Source: Saprospiraceae bacterium
Lineage (GTDB): Bacteria > Bacteroidota > Bacteroidia > Chitinophagales > Saprospiraceae
Assembly: GCA_020629715.1 (NCBI GenBank)
Contig: JAHDCU010000003.1
Location: 248,879-312,878 of the forward strand
DNA: 64,000 bases
Reading direction: 5' to 3'
Below, piece after piece: positions 52,761 through 60,465 of the stretch; the stretch's first letter is position 1; every line of letters begins with the position of its first letter. The notes under the pieces were generated by a model. That model was not told the origin of the DNA and searched no databases. It saw only the letters and a program-made list of their open reading frames with translations. Position numbers and translations under genes: made by a program.

Positions 52761-54200
52761 TCAGTTTCTTTTGGCTCCTATTCGTCCTCTTATTTTCTCC
52801 CGATAACGCTCAAAGCTTACACCTCTGTTTTCTCGGACAAAGCGAAGGGTAGAAATGAGCGAACTTTTATCGAGCTCTCCATCTTCATTTATAACCCCTA
52901 AAGCCCGCAGATTTCCTTTTGTACTTTGCGTTTTTTCTAGCTGCACTAGTCGCCGCAAGTCTTCCTTTAGCTGAACGATCTCCTCATTCCCCAAAATCCG
53001 ACTATCATTATAGCCAAGAGCTTTGAGGATAGTATGCCCCATCATTCGCTGACCCCTATCTGGTATGCTTCCCTTTTCTATCGGTAGGCGATAAAGCAGA
53101 TATTCCGCTCCAAAGGATTTTAGAATACTATACGGAAAACTGGTGTTGATGGCTCGGATGTTTCTTGTTCCAGAAAACGGCAAGATCGCACTCGGGAGCT
53201 TTATCTCCAAATTGGTATTGGAAAAAGTAAGACTTCGACTACCATCTTTGTTTCTCTTTACCGCTACCCCATCCCGAAGCTCGAAGGAAACAGATTTAGG
53301 AATCGTTGCTTTGATCTGCTCAATGCGACCTGCCACATTTTCTTTGGCCTCTTTCTTCTGATCTAACCTATCCTTAAGGGCTTTAAATTCAGGGTTCGTT
53401 GGGTGTAGCTGCTCTAATTTTTTCTCTAATTCCGTAATCTCTTTTTCTAAAACTAACTTCTTCATTTGCTCGGACTTTATCGTTTTTTCTGATTCGGATT
53501 TAAGCTTGGCAATATACTTTAGCCGCCTGTCCATTCCCTTTACACTTGTAATCTGCTCCCCATCAAATAACGCTTCCAACTCCGTTTTCGTAGTCAAAGA
53601 AATGGATTCGCTTTTAGTAATCTTCCCTAACGTTTGAGTAAAACTCGTGGCACTCGAAAAATCCGCCTCAGCAATGAACGACTGGATTATTTCCCGCTCC
53701 ACATTAGGCTTCGTTTTCGCAAATTCATGCAATTGAAGAAAATTCTTCCAATTTCTAACCCACCTAGCCACCTCAGACCGATCTTCGTAATTCTCGATTA
53801 AGGCCTTTAGAATTTGCACTGATGACTTTCCAGACTTTTGCAGCGCATCATGAAATAGTTTGATCTCTTGCTTGTAATTGACATCTTCCTTCAGTTCTCT
53901 TAGCTTCGTAGATTGACCTACATAATTTTTAGTATCAACATTCTCCCCAAGCATCATCTCCAATCTTAATAAGTCATTATCAAGTTCTAGATCTGCTTGC
54001 CGATGCTCAGATTCTTCTGCTTTACGTTGCTCTAGACTTGGTTCATGGCTAAAATTCAAACGAGCTATCTTAGAAGAATCGTGATTCTCTCCAAGAGAAT
54101 CAGCGAACTCATTCGAATTCGCTGATCGTAGCACATTTTCTTTTGGCTTCCAAGATTCTCGCATCACTTCATTATAACAGACTTTGAGTGTTCCTTCCAT
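52761..54200 (-). CDS. Large coiled-coil protein, unknown
   Basis: A 479-residue soluble protein. Charged N-terminal 100 residues, helical middle, strong coiled coil at about 240-310 (VLEKEITELEKKLEQLH, DRLDQKKEAKENVAGRIEQI), then a beta-like segment (FELRDGVAVKRNKDGSRSLTF ... LEIKLPSAILPFSG) and a basic helical end (SFERYREKIRGRIG). No known family. Similar long proteins with a late folded module are frequent in Bacteroidota conjugative elements. The short exported-protein gene lies 2 bp upstream, so they form an operon. Confidence 0.6.
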   Translation of the reverse strand: MEGTLKVCYNEVMRESWKPKENVLRSANSNEFADSLGENHDSSKIARLNFSHEPSLEQRKAEESEHRQADLELDNDLLRLEMMLGENVDTKNYVGQSTKLRELKEDVNYKQEIKLFHDALQKSGKSSVQILKALIENYEDRSEVARWVRNWKNFLQLHEFAKTKPNVEREIIQSFIAEADFSSATSFTQTLGKITKSESISLTTKTELEALFDGEQITSVKGMDRRLKYIAKLKSESEKTIKSEQMKKLVLEKEITELEKKLEQLHPTNPEFKALKDRLDQKKEAKENVAGRIEQIKATIPKSVSFELRDGVAVKRNKDGSRSLTFSNTNLEIKLPSAILPFSGTRNIRAINTSFPYSILKSFGAEYLLYRLPIEKGSIPDRGQRMMGHTILKALGYNDSRILGNEEIVQLKEDLRRLVQLEKTQSTKGNLRALGVINEDGELDKSSLISTLRFVRENRGVSFERYREKIRGRIGAKRN

Positions 54201-54202
54201 TC

Positions 54203-54562
54203 TTAATTATCGGGTTTTAAATACTTAAACTCTTCCCACATTTCGCAATCTTTTTTGTGATACGTTAGATTTCCAACAAAAAAGAAATAAGCCTCCGTAA
54301 ATCGATCTTTATCCTTTGGATAAAGCCCCAACGTGGCAAACTCCGCTTTAAGTTTGTCAGCATTCATGGATTTCAGTTCATTACTAGATTCATTCTTAAA
54401 GTGCCAAAAGATCGCTTTTTGGTCGCCTTTGAGGGTATCTGGGTTGATCACATTGGAGTGAATCGTATAGTTGATTTTGGAGCTTTGAGCACCTAAATTA
54501 TTTGCCCCAAACAAAAGAAAACTAAGTGTCAATAAGGAAAAAGCGAAAAGCCTAATTTTCAT
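54203..54562 (-). CDS. Small exported hypothetical protein
   Basis: A 119-residue protein with a clear signal peptide (FAFSLLTLSFLLFGANNLGAQ, cut near residue 25) and a compact mature domain with two Cys-like positions only at KKDCEMW. No family recognised. Operon head of the coiled-coil gene (2 bp apart). Confidence 0.55.
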   Translation of the reverse strand: MKIRLFAFSLLTLSFLLFGANNLGAQSSKINYTIHSNVINPDTLKGDQKAIFWHFKNESSNELKSMNADKLKAEFATLGLYPKDKDRFTEAYFFFVGNLTYHKKDCEMWEEFKYLKPDN

Positions 54563-54793
54563 GAGCGGTAAAGCTTAATGGTCGATTCGCTTTACTACTG
54601 CATTTTACTGAATTTCAGAAGGTTATGTTAAGATAAGTCCCTAAACTAAAGGGTTAAAAAAATTCCATTATTTTTGAATCATTACCATAATCGGTCACAT
54701 AAATCGACCGTTTTTTATTCCCTTTTCCTTTACCCTCTTTTATGAAATTCTCGCATGTTTTTTGCCCCTGCATTTTCACAAAATATACCAGTC

Positions 54794-55348
54794 ATGAAGT
54801 ACGGCTACGCCAGAGTTTCCCTTGAATCCCAGAGTCTCGATTTGCAGCTTGATGCCCTTAAAAAAGCTCAATGCGAGGTCATTTTTTCTGAGAAAATCTC
54901 AGGCAGAAAAAAGGAACGGCCTGAACTGTTAAAGCTTTTAAACAAGCTTCAGAAAGGTGATAGCGTGATTTGTTATAAACTTGATCGGCTTGGGCGGTCG
55001 CTGGTCGATTTGGTAAATCTCATTAGTCAGTTTGAAGAAAAGGAAATTCGTTTTGTTTCTATCAGCGATGGGATTGACACTAGCACCACGGGGTCAAAGC
55101 TCCTTTTAAATATCATGATGTGTATTGCGGATTTTGAAGTATCCCTCGTTTCTGAAAGAACCAAAGCCGCCCTTGAAGCAGCCAAAAAACGAGGCGTAAA
55201 GCTCGGCAGACCAAAGGGAATTAGTAAGCGGATGCAGAACAAACGAAAACAGGTAAAATCGCTTTTTGCAGAGGGTTTACGTCCCTTTGAAATTCAGAAA
55301 ATCGTTGGGATTTCTAAACCGACGTATTATCGGTATTTGGAAGTTTGA
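54794..55348 (+). CDS. Serine recombinase (resolvase/invertase)
   Basis: A 184-residue small serine recombinase. The catalytic Ser is in YGYARVS (residues 3-9, Ser9). Arg-rich active-site segments KLDRLGRS (near 68) and the E-helix ending LVSERTKAALEAAKKRGVKLGRPKG are complete, followed by a C-terminal HTH (EIQKIVGISKPTYYRYL). ATG 54794 was chosen because the domain begins there; upstream codons give a non-conserved extension. Length and order match Tn3-type resolvases and DNA invertases. A broken duplicate of its last 40 codons lies at 55889..56010. Confidence 0.9.
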   Translation: MKYGYARVSLESQSLDLQLDALKKAQCEVIFSEKISGRKKERPELLKLLNKLQKGDSVICYKLDRLGRSLVDLVNLISQFEEKEIRFVSISDGIDTSTTGSKLLLNIMMCIADFEVSLVSERTKAALEAAKKRGVKLGRPKGISKRMQNKRKQVKSLFAEGLRPFEIQKIVGISKPTYYRYLEV

Positions 55349-55357
55349 AGGGGGAAA

Positions 55358-55711
55358 TCAATCCCCAAAGTCTAAAAGAATTTTGCGAGCAGTTTCTTCA
55401 AATCCAAACCATGCGAGATGATTTTTAAGCTGATATGGAATTTGCATTGGCTGACCAATAGATTCTTCGTACTCTTCTTTGAGTTCCATGATTTCATGGT
55501 AGTATTTATCGAAGAACATTTCTGTATCGCAGTAATATACCAGGCCTGAAACCATACCAGAAACGCAACCATATTGAAGTAGATCCTCAAACCAATTTTC
55601 TACAGAATAATCACGATCGAGAGCTTCATTAGCAACATACTTTGCCAAGGTATCTTCGTCTGAATTAGCAATAGAATTAAGGTAAGCGAGAAAGGCAGAA
55701 CGATTTTTCAT
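55358..55711 (-). CDS. Hypothetical protein of mobile elements (DUF7222-like pattern)
   Basis: A 117-residue acidic protein. The stretch ENWFEDLLQYGCVSGMV, then DTEMFFDKYYHEI and NHLAWFGFEETARKI, follows the pattern I remember for a small family (DUF7222) found in Bacteroidota conjugative elements and phages; not verified. Start ATG 55711; the upstream extension is hydrophobic and unlikely. It converges with the serine recombinase (9 bp) and lies between that gene and the copy of its 3' end. Confidence 0.55.
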   Translation of the reverse strand: MKNRSAFLAYLNSIANSDEDTLAKYVANEALDRDYSVENWFEDLLQYGCVSGMVSGLVYYCDTEMFFDKYYHEIMELKEEYEESIGQPMQIPYQLKNHLAWFGFEETARKILLDFGD

Positions 55712-55888
55712 TGTAAAAAGGATTAAGAAGTAATGAGAAATAAATCTGCCCATGAGAAGAGGAAGCCATAAAGCCAAAAATCAAGGAGGAATCTAAAAGA
55801 GCATTCCTTGAATTTTAGCGGGCTTCCTCAAACTTGGCTGAGTTTATTTCGGCTTCTTAAAACTTCGAGGAATCCCAATCTGCCTACA

Positions 55889-56010
55889 GATGCAGCAGAA
55901 ACGAAAACAGGTAAAATCACTCTTTGAGCAGGGGAAAGACCCTGCGACATCCAGAAAATCGTCGGGATTTCTAAACCGACGTATTATAGGTATGTACAAG
56001 AGTTCAATAG
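55889..56010 (+). pseudogene. Duplicated, frameshifted 3' end of the serine recombinase gene
   Basis: From GATGCAGCAGAAACGAAAAC onward this matches the resolvase 3' end (55230-55348) closely: MQ-K-RKQVKSLF, then GACATCCAGAAAATCG, then GGATTTCTAAACCGACGTAT, ending TYYRYVQEFN and stop. An indel in the middle shifts the frame, so it cannot be read through. The rest of 55712-56057 is non-coding, with short imperfect inverted repeats (for example TTCCTC at about 55828 and GAGGAA at 55867). Confidence 0.75.
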
Positions 56011-56057
56011 TTAAAAAACATTTGCTAATCTTTTGAGGGTAATTATGCTAACAAAGT

Positions 56058-56342
56058 ATGTCAAAATATTTAGAACCAGTATTTGCTCCGCTAAAAGACT
56101 TTGAGGAGGTATTAACGGAAAAAGAGCTCAATAATTTTAAAAATGAATTACAAGAGTATTCCGTGATAACAAAAGTTGCCAATAAATGCTGCAGAGAAGT
56201 CTGTCTTAATATATTCTATTGCTCCGAAAACCGGCATGCTGTAGAAAAGTGCAATGATAAGGCTAGAAATACCAATGAATTAGAATCGCGATCCTCATAT
56301 TTGTGTAGCATGAAATTAAAAACTCGAAATCAATTAGATTGA
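56058..56342 (+). CDS. Short frame, possibly a truncated gene
   Basis: 94 codons. The first ~45 residues (EPVFAPLKDFEEVLTEKELNNFKNELQEYS) look like a natural helical protein; the remainder is Cys/Arg/Ser-rich and looks like read-through of degraded sequence. It runs 13 bp into the convergent gene at 56330. Probably the N-terminal stump of a gene damaged by the same rearrangement that left the resolvase copy 47 bp upstream. Confidence 0.35.
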   Translation: MSKYLEPVFAPLKDFEEVLTEKELNNFKNELQEYSVITKVANKCCREVCLNIFYCSENRHAVEKCNDKARNTNELESRSSYLCSMKLKTRNQLD

Positions 56343-56797
56343 ACTTTTTTAAGAACGATAACACCCTCTAATTCAATGGGTTCCTGTTCAAAATATTTTC
56401 GAAAAGTAAATTCGCCTTCCAAAGTTTCGTTAATTTCACCCGTAGTTAATGGAATAGTAATTTCCCCTTCAAACTTATCAATTTTAGAATAAAAAGGTAT
56501 TGTCAATACATCAGATTCTATATAACCGCTACGATCTGGACCTGAATACCAGGGTATTGGTGGTTTATATTTTTTCAATTCTTTATCATCCTTTTTCAAA
56601 TATTCTATTCTTTTACTGGAGGCCTGCACCGACAAACAAAAATTTCTTTTTTTAGGTGATAAAGTTATAGTACCGAATCTAATGTTGGAATCATCGTCAA
56701 ATACCTCTTTAAAAACCGTACATTCGTATCTCCATTCTCCTTCTATTTTCTCTAAAAAAAGATCAATATTTCTGTTGTATTTATTTTTTGAAATCAA
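56330..56797 (-). CDS. GxWxYxC small protein B, beside the GTPase system
   Basis: A 155-residue soluble protein, beta-rich. Near residue 20 it has GEWRYECTVF, and near the end GEFTFRKYF ... GVIVLKK. The same two segments at the same places occur in the product of the gene before it, so they are paralogs; overall the pattern recalls lipocalin-like barrels. The start is TTG 56797: it overlaps the upstream stop (TGA) and has GGAGGA eight bases in front, a rare good ribosome site in this genome. Function unknown; may belong to the conflict system encoded on the other strand. Confidence 0.6.
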   Translation of the reverse strand: MISKNKYNRNIDLFLEKIEGEWRYECTVFKEVFDDDSNIRFGTITLSPKKRNFCLSVQASSKRIEYLKKDDKELKKYKPPIPWYSGPDRSGYIESDVLTIPFYSKIDKFEGEITIPLTTGEINETLEGEFTFRKYFEQEPIELEGVIVLKKVQSN

Positions 56798-57243
56798 GAT
56801 AAATTTCCTCCTTTAAACAGCTCTACACTCCCATAAATCAAACTTCCATCCTCCTTTACATGTTCAAATTTTCCTCTACTTAGCTTTTTATTTTCAAGGT
56901 CTACCAAGAAAATATCTCGTGTTTTGCCTTTTATTTTAGAATTAGCCTTTAAACCTTTATAAGTAAAATATACCGAACTTTCATCTTCATAGATTCCTCC
57001 TTTAGCATTCCATTCAGTTTCTGAATAACATGTCTTAGTATTTGAAGTGTCAACACCCCAATCTCTAGTTGCTAAAATATCAATATTAAATCCAAAATGA
57101 CCTAAAGACACCTTTACTTGCATTGTTCCACCTCGCTCTATATCTCCATTATCAAATATATATCCGGCATCAAGTTTACAATTATAAAACCACTGACCAC
57201 TCAAAAGATTGATTATATCTTCAATCGTTTCTTCTTTTACCAT
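56794..57243 (-). CDS. GxWxYxC small protein A, divergent from the GTPase system
   Basis: A 149-residue soluble protein, beta-rich, with GQWFYNCKLD near residue 16, GGTMQVKVSLG near 38 and at the end RGKFEHVKEDGSLIYGSVELFKGG. It is a paralog of the next gene's product. It starts 130 bp from the GASH-like gene on the opposite strand and shares its promoter region with the inverted repeat at 57273-57294. I do not recognise the family. A ligand-binding barrel, sensor or regulator of the neighbouring GTPase operon is possible. Confidence 0.6.
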   Translation of the reverse strand: MVKEETIEDIINLLSGQWFYNCKLDAGYIFDNGDIERGGTMQVKVSLGHFGFNIDILATRDWGVDTSNTKTCYSETEWNAKGGIYEDESSVYFTYKGLKANSKIKGKTRDIFLVDLENKKLSRGKFEHVKEDGSLIYGSVELFKGGNLS

Positions 57244-57272
57244 TAAATTAATGTTGCATAGGAATAATATTC

Positions 57273-57294
57273 AAAGATATAAATTAATATCTTT
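57273..57294. promoter_or_regulatory. Perfect 8-bp inverted repeat in the divergent promoter of the conflict system
   Basis: AAAGATAT (57273-57280), six bases, ATATCTTT (57287-57294). It lies 30 bp before small protein A and 80 bp before the GASH-like gene, where one bound regulator could control both directions. No separate regulator gene is in the cluster. Confidence 0.5.
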
Positions 57295-57373
57295 CTGGTG
57301 TACTAGATTTAAGTATTAAGGGGTCACTCATGCTTAGAGCATAACCTCCTTCACTAGAATTAATAAATAAATT

Positions 57374-58642
57374 ATGGGAAACTTTTTTATTCAAGAAATA
57401 CTAAAAGCTGGTCTCTTTGACATTGGCGATGATGATGATAGATTAAAATGGCTTGAACAATCTGTGACTGATTTAGTAAAGTTCTTAAAGAAGAATTATT
57501 CAAAATTACCTCGATATGCTTTGGTAGCATTAGACCCTAATATTTCAGATAAAGAACCAATCCTGAGTGATATTGAAGAGATTGTGACCAAATATTGGAA
57601 AGCACTTAGAGGTAAATATTCTGACATGCCCAAGAATATTCATAGGGGGGTCATACTAAATTCATTGATGGAATTAGGAAGTGGTGATCCAGTTGCAGCA
57701 AGAATTATCTATTTCACGTCAACTAATTTCTATCCTTACGTAAGACTTGGCAGGGAAAAAGAAATTATAGAAACATTATTAACTGAACTAGGAGAAATTT
57801 CTGAAAAACATGCACTAGAAGAATGGTCTTTAATTGAGGAAGAACCAAATCTAAAATTAAGCCCATTGAAGGTTGGTAATCTTGAACATGGAAAGATCGA
57901 GATAGATGATTCGATAGTTCGTTCCAAGTTGGATGAAGCATTTTCCAACTCACCTAAGGGATACGGTCCTCAACACGGTATTAGTAATGCTACATATAGA
58001 GAACATTTCAAACTAAAATTAAACCAGGCAATAACAGCATCCCAAAATTCAACATTAAATAATCTTTTTAAAGGATTTAATTCTTCTGCTATTGAAGATC
58101 CAATAAATAAATTTTTCAATTCCTTCAAAAAGTCCTTAGATAACAACTTAAAATCATCGTTTGCTTCAATTATAGCAGCTGAACGAAGAAGTAAGTTGCT
58201 TTGGTGGAAAGAAACCCTTTATTCTCCTTCATTAAAGAAAAGCTATCGGGAAATTTCAATTTCTATACTTCCAATTTTGATGGGGATTGATCTAAACGAG
58301 CAGGTTGCCAAAATAACTCCAGTAAGTGTAGACTATCTATTAAGAGATACCTTGTTGATTCTAAATGAAAAGAAAAGTGAAAAAATAAAATTTAAAGACT
58401 TTTTTAACTCTTTAACGAAAGATTCAACCAAATCTGAAATTGTCAACCTTCTACCTGAAATAAATGAATCAGATGGGAGAATTAGTTTAACAGATTTTAT
58501 CGCCCTATACTTAAAAGGTAAGGCAAAACTTAACGACTTCAACATAAGAACAGGAATTAGCCAAGAAGATGAAGTTTCTATTGAGGATTTGTCTGTTGCT
58601 ATTTTCCATGATTTGCTCACTTTAAGACTAAGCTCGAAGTAA
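57374..58642 (+). CDS. GTPase-associated system helical protein (GASH-like)
   Basis: A 422-residue cytoplasmic protein, predicted almost wholly alpha-helical, without membrane segment, nucleotide-binding or catalytic motif. It begins MGNFFIQEILKAGLFDI and ends in a helical region with an acidic EF-like stretch (INESDGRISLTDFIALYLKG near 365). First gene of a four-gene operon whose next member starts 2 bp after its stop. In described GTPase-based conflict systems a large all-helical protein (GASH) takes this place beside two DO-type GTPases and GAP1; the call rests on this order and on fold, not on a motif. It probably links GTPase and effector or senses the trigger. Confidence 0.65.
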   Translation: MGNFFIQEILKAGLFDIGDDDDRLKWLEQSVTDLVKFLKKNYSKLPRYALVALDPNISDKEPILSDIEEIVTKYWKALRGKYSDMPKNIHRGVILNSLMELGSGDPVAARIIYFTSTNFYPYVRLGREKEIIETLLTELGEISEKHALEEWSLIEEEPNLKLSPLKVGNLEHGKIEIDDSIVRSKLDEAFSNSPKGYGPQHGISNATYREHFKLKLNQAITASQNSTLNNLFKGFNSSAIEDPINKFFNSFKKSLDNNLKSSFASIIAAERRSKLLWWKETLYSPSLKKSYREISISILPILMGIDLNEQVAKITPVSVDYLLRDTLLILNEKKSEKIKFKDFFNSLTKDSTKSEIVNLLPEINESDGRISLTDFIALYLKGKAKLNDFNIRTGISQEDEVSIEDLSVAIFHDLLTLRLSSK

Positions 58643-58643
58643 T

Positions 58644-59615
58644 ATGGCTGGTAATTGTTCACAACCTAAGTGTTACCCCGAGGATAGTGGATGTAATATT
58701 GAAGGATGCATAAATCTTTTAGATTGTAAATACTATGGCAAAAAGGATGCTACAAAAAAAGATAACAAACGACAGTTTGAAAATGAAGGATATAGAATTT
58801 CATGGACGGGCAATACACTTGGGCTTTATGATCTCAACTTTTTAACAGCATCAAGAAAACCAATTCTTATCGGAGTTACTGGAGTTGCAAGTGCCGGAAA
58901 AACTACGTTTTTAGCCACATTATATTGTCTTATTAGACAAGGTGCTAAAATTGGTGAATATGGTTTTGCTGGTTCTCTTACACTTAACGGATGGGAAGAT
59001 ATTGCATGGTATCTTAGTTGGAAAAGCAATGCAGAAATTCAATTTCCAGACCATACCACAAATAACTCTGGGCGAGTTCCTGGACTACTCCATTTGTCTT
59101 TAAAGAGTAAAGAAGGAAAAAATATTGATCTTATTCTTACAGATGCACCAGGTGAATGGTTTGATTACTGGAGCAACAATATCAACAGCGAAAATGCGAT
59201 TGGTGCTAAATGGATTTATGAAAACTGTGATGGTTTTTTACTTTTTGCAGACAGTGATATGCTTTCAAATAGCCGAAGAGGAAATGCCAAACGACAGCTT
59301 AAACAAGTAGCAGATAGGCTAACGGAAAATATTAATGATCGACCAATTGGACTTATATGGTCTAAATCAGATTTAGGGCTAAGCAATCAGACAAAAGAAC
59401 AAATCATCAAACATATAAAAGCTACTCCATTTAAACACTTTAACCAATTTGAAACTAGCGTTCGAGAAGGCGTTAGTGGTGAATTTCATAAAGCAATTCT
59501 AGAATCAATTAACTGGATTATTGAGGCATTCAACAATAATCGTAATGTGCTTCCACAGATTTCTATTGCCAATTCTGACGATATGTTTCTTTCAAAACGC
59601 TCGATTAATGAATGA
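58644..59615 (+). CDS. Conflict-system GTPase with N-terminal Cys cluster (DO-GTPase2-like)
   Basis: A 323-residue P-loop protein. Residues 4-30 hold five to six Cys (CSQPKC ... CNIEGC ... DCKYYG), a probable zinc ribbon. Walker A GVASAGKTT is at 80-88; the switch/Walker B-like DAPGEW starts at D167; WSKSD at 239-243 takes the place of the NKxD guanine motif. The zinc ribbon followed by this type of GTPase matches the DO-GTPase2 family of GTPase-associated conflict systems. It starts 2 bp after the GASH-like gene and overlaps the next GTPase gene by 8 bp. Confidence 0.75.
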   Translation: MAGNCSQPKCYPEDSGCNIEGCINLLDCKYYGKKDATKKDNKRQFENEGYRISWTGNTLGLYDLNFLTASRKPILIGVTGVASAGKTTFLATLYCLIRQGAKIGEYGFAGSLTLNGWEDIAWYLSWKSNAEIQFPDHTTNNSGRVPGLLHLSLKSKEGKNIDLILTDAPGEWFDYWSNNINSENAIGAKWIYENCDGFLLFADSDMLSNSRRGNAKRQLKQVADRLTENINDRPIGLIWSKSDLGLSNQTKEQIIKHIKATPFKHFNQFETSVREGVSGEFHKAILESINWIIEAFNNNRNVLPQISIANSDDMFLSKRSINE

Positions 59616-60465
59616 TCTAGAAAAACATAATATTTTGATAATTGGAGGCCCCAATACGGGGAAAACTCATTTTGGTATCCAATTGTACGAACGAATAAAC
59701 AGTCGTCAGTTCGAATTTAAAATTGATCCTTCAAACCGCCCCTCTGATTTGACAATTTTTGAAGACGGATTAAAAAACCTACACAATGGCAAAAGGGCTG
59801 CACACACAGAAATAGGAGCGAATCGAAGTATTGAACTGATAGTAACAAATGAGAAGAATTCTGAAGTAAAATTAGCTTTCCCTGACTATGCAGGTGAACA
59901 AGTAAGATCAATTGTAAGTGATAGAAAGGTAAATGCTTTATGGAAGAATTACATTCAAAATAGTACATCATGGGTATTGTTCATTCGACTTAATGACCTA
60001 ACGCCACTAGAGGATATTGTAAACAAAGGAATACCGAGCCCCGAAGAAATTCAAAAAAGAAATAGTCAGCCACCTCCAGTAAAGGTATCTGAGGCAGCCT
60101 TTTATGTGGAGTTACTTCAAACTTTATCATATATAAAAGGACTTTCTATGTTCTCTCCAATTGATCAACCAAAAATGACCGTGGTTTTATCCTGTTGGGA
60201 TGAACTGAAATTACCTGAATGTCAGATTCCAAATATCTTGCTTCAAAAGAGGCTACCTATGTTGTTTGACTTCTTAAGTAATAAATGGCAAAATGAATCT
60301 CTTTCAGTTATAGGATTATCATCAACAGAGAAGTCTCTTACGGATGAGCCTGATGATGAATTCATTGACAATGAACCCATCAACTTCGGTTATTACGTAA
60401 ATAAAAAAGGTGAATCTCATCAAGATTTAACTCTTTTAATTAAGGATTTCATAGGACATGAGTAA
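59608..60465 (+). CDS. Second conflict-system GTPase (DO-GTPase1-like)
   Basis: A 285-residue P-loop protein without Cys cluster. Walker A GGPNTGKTH is at 13-21, the DxxG-type switch DYAGEQ at 93-98, and SCWDEL (D198) at the guanine-specificity position. ATG 59608 was chosen because it forms an 8-bp overlap (ATGAATGA) with the previous gene, as seen again at the next junction, and puts the P-loop near the N-terminus; the open frame upstream has no sense. The pair of unlike GTPases in a row is the mark of this type of system. Confidence 0.75.
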   Translation: MNDLEKHNILIIGGPNTGKTHFGIQLYERINSRQFEFKIDPSNRPSDLTIFEDGLKNLHNGKRAAHTEIGANRSIELIVTNEKNSEVKLAFPDYAGEQVRSIVSDRKVNALWKNYIQNSTSWVLFIRLNDLTPLEDIVNKGIPSPEEIQKRNSQPPPVKVSEAAFYVELLQTLSYIKGLSMFSPIDQPKMTVVLSCWDELKLPECQIPNILLQKRLPMLFDFLSNKWQNESLSVIGLSSTEKSLTDEPDDEFIDNEPINFGYYVNKKGESHQDLTLLIKDFIGHE

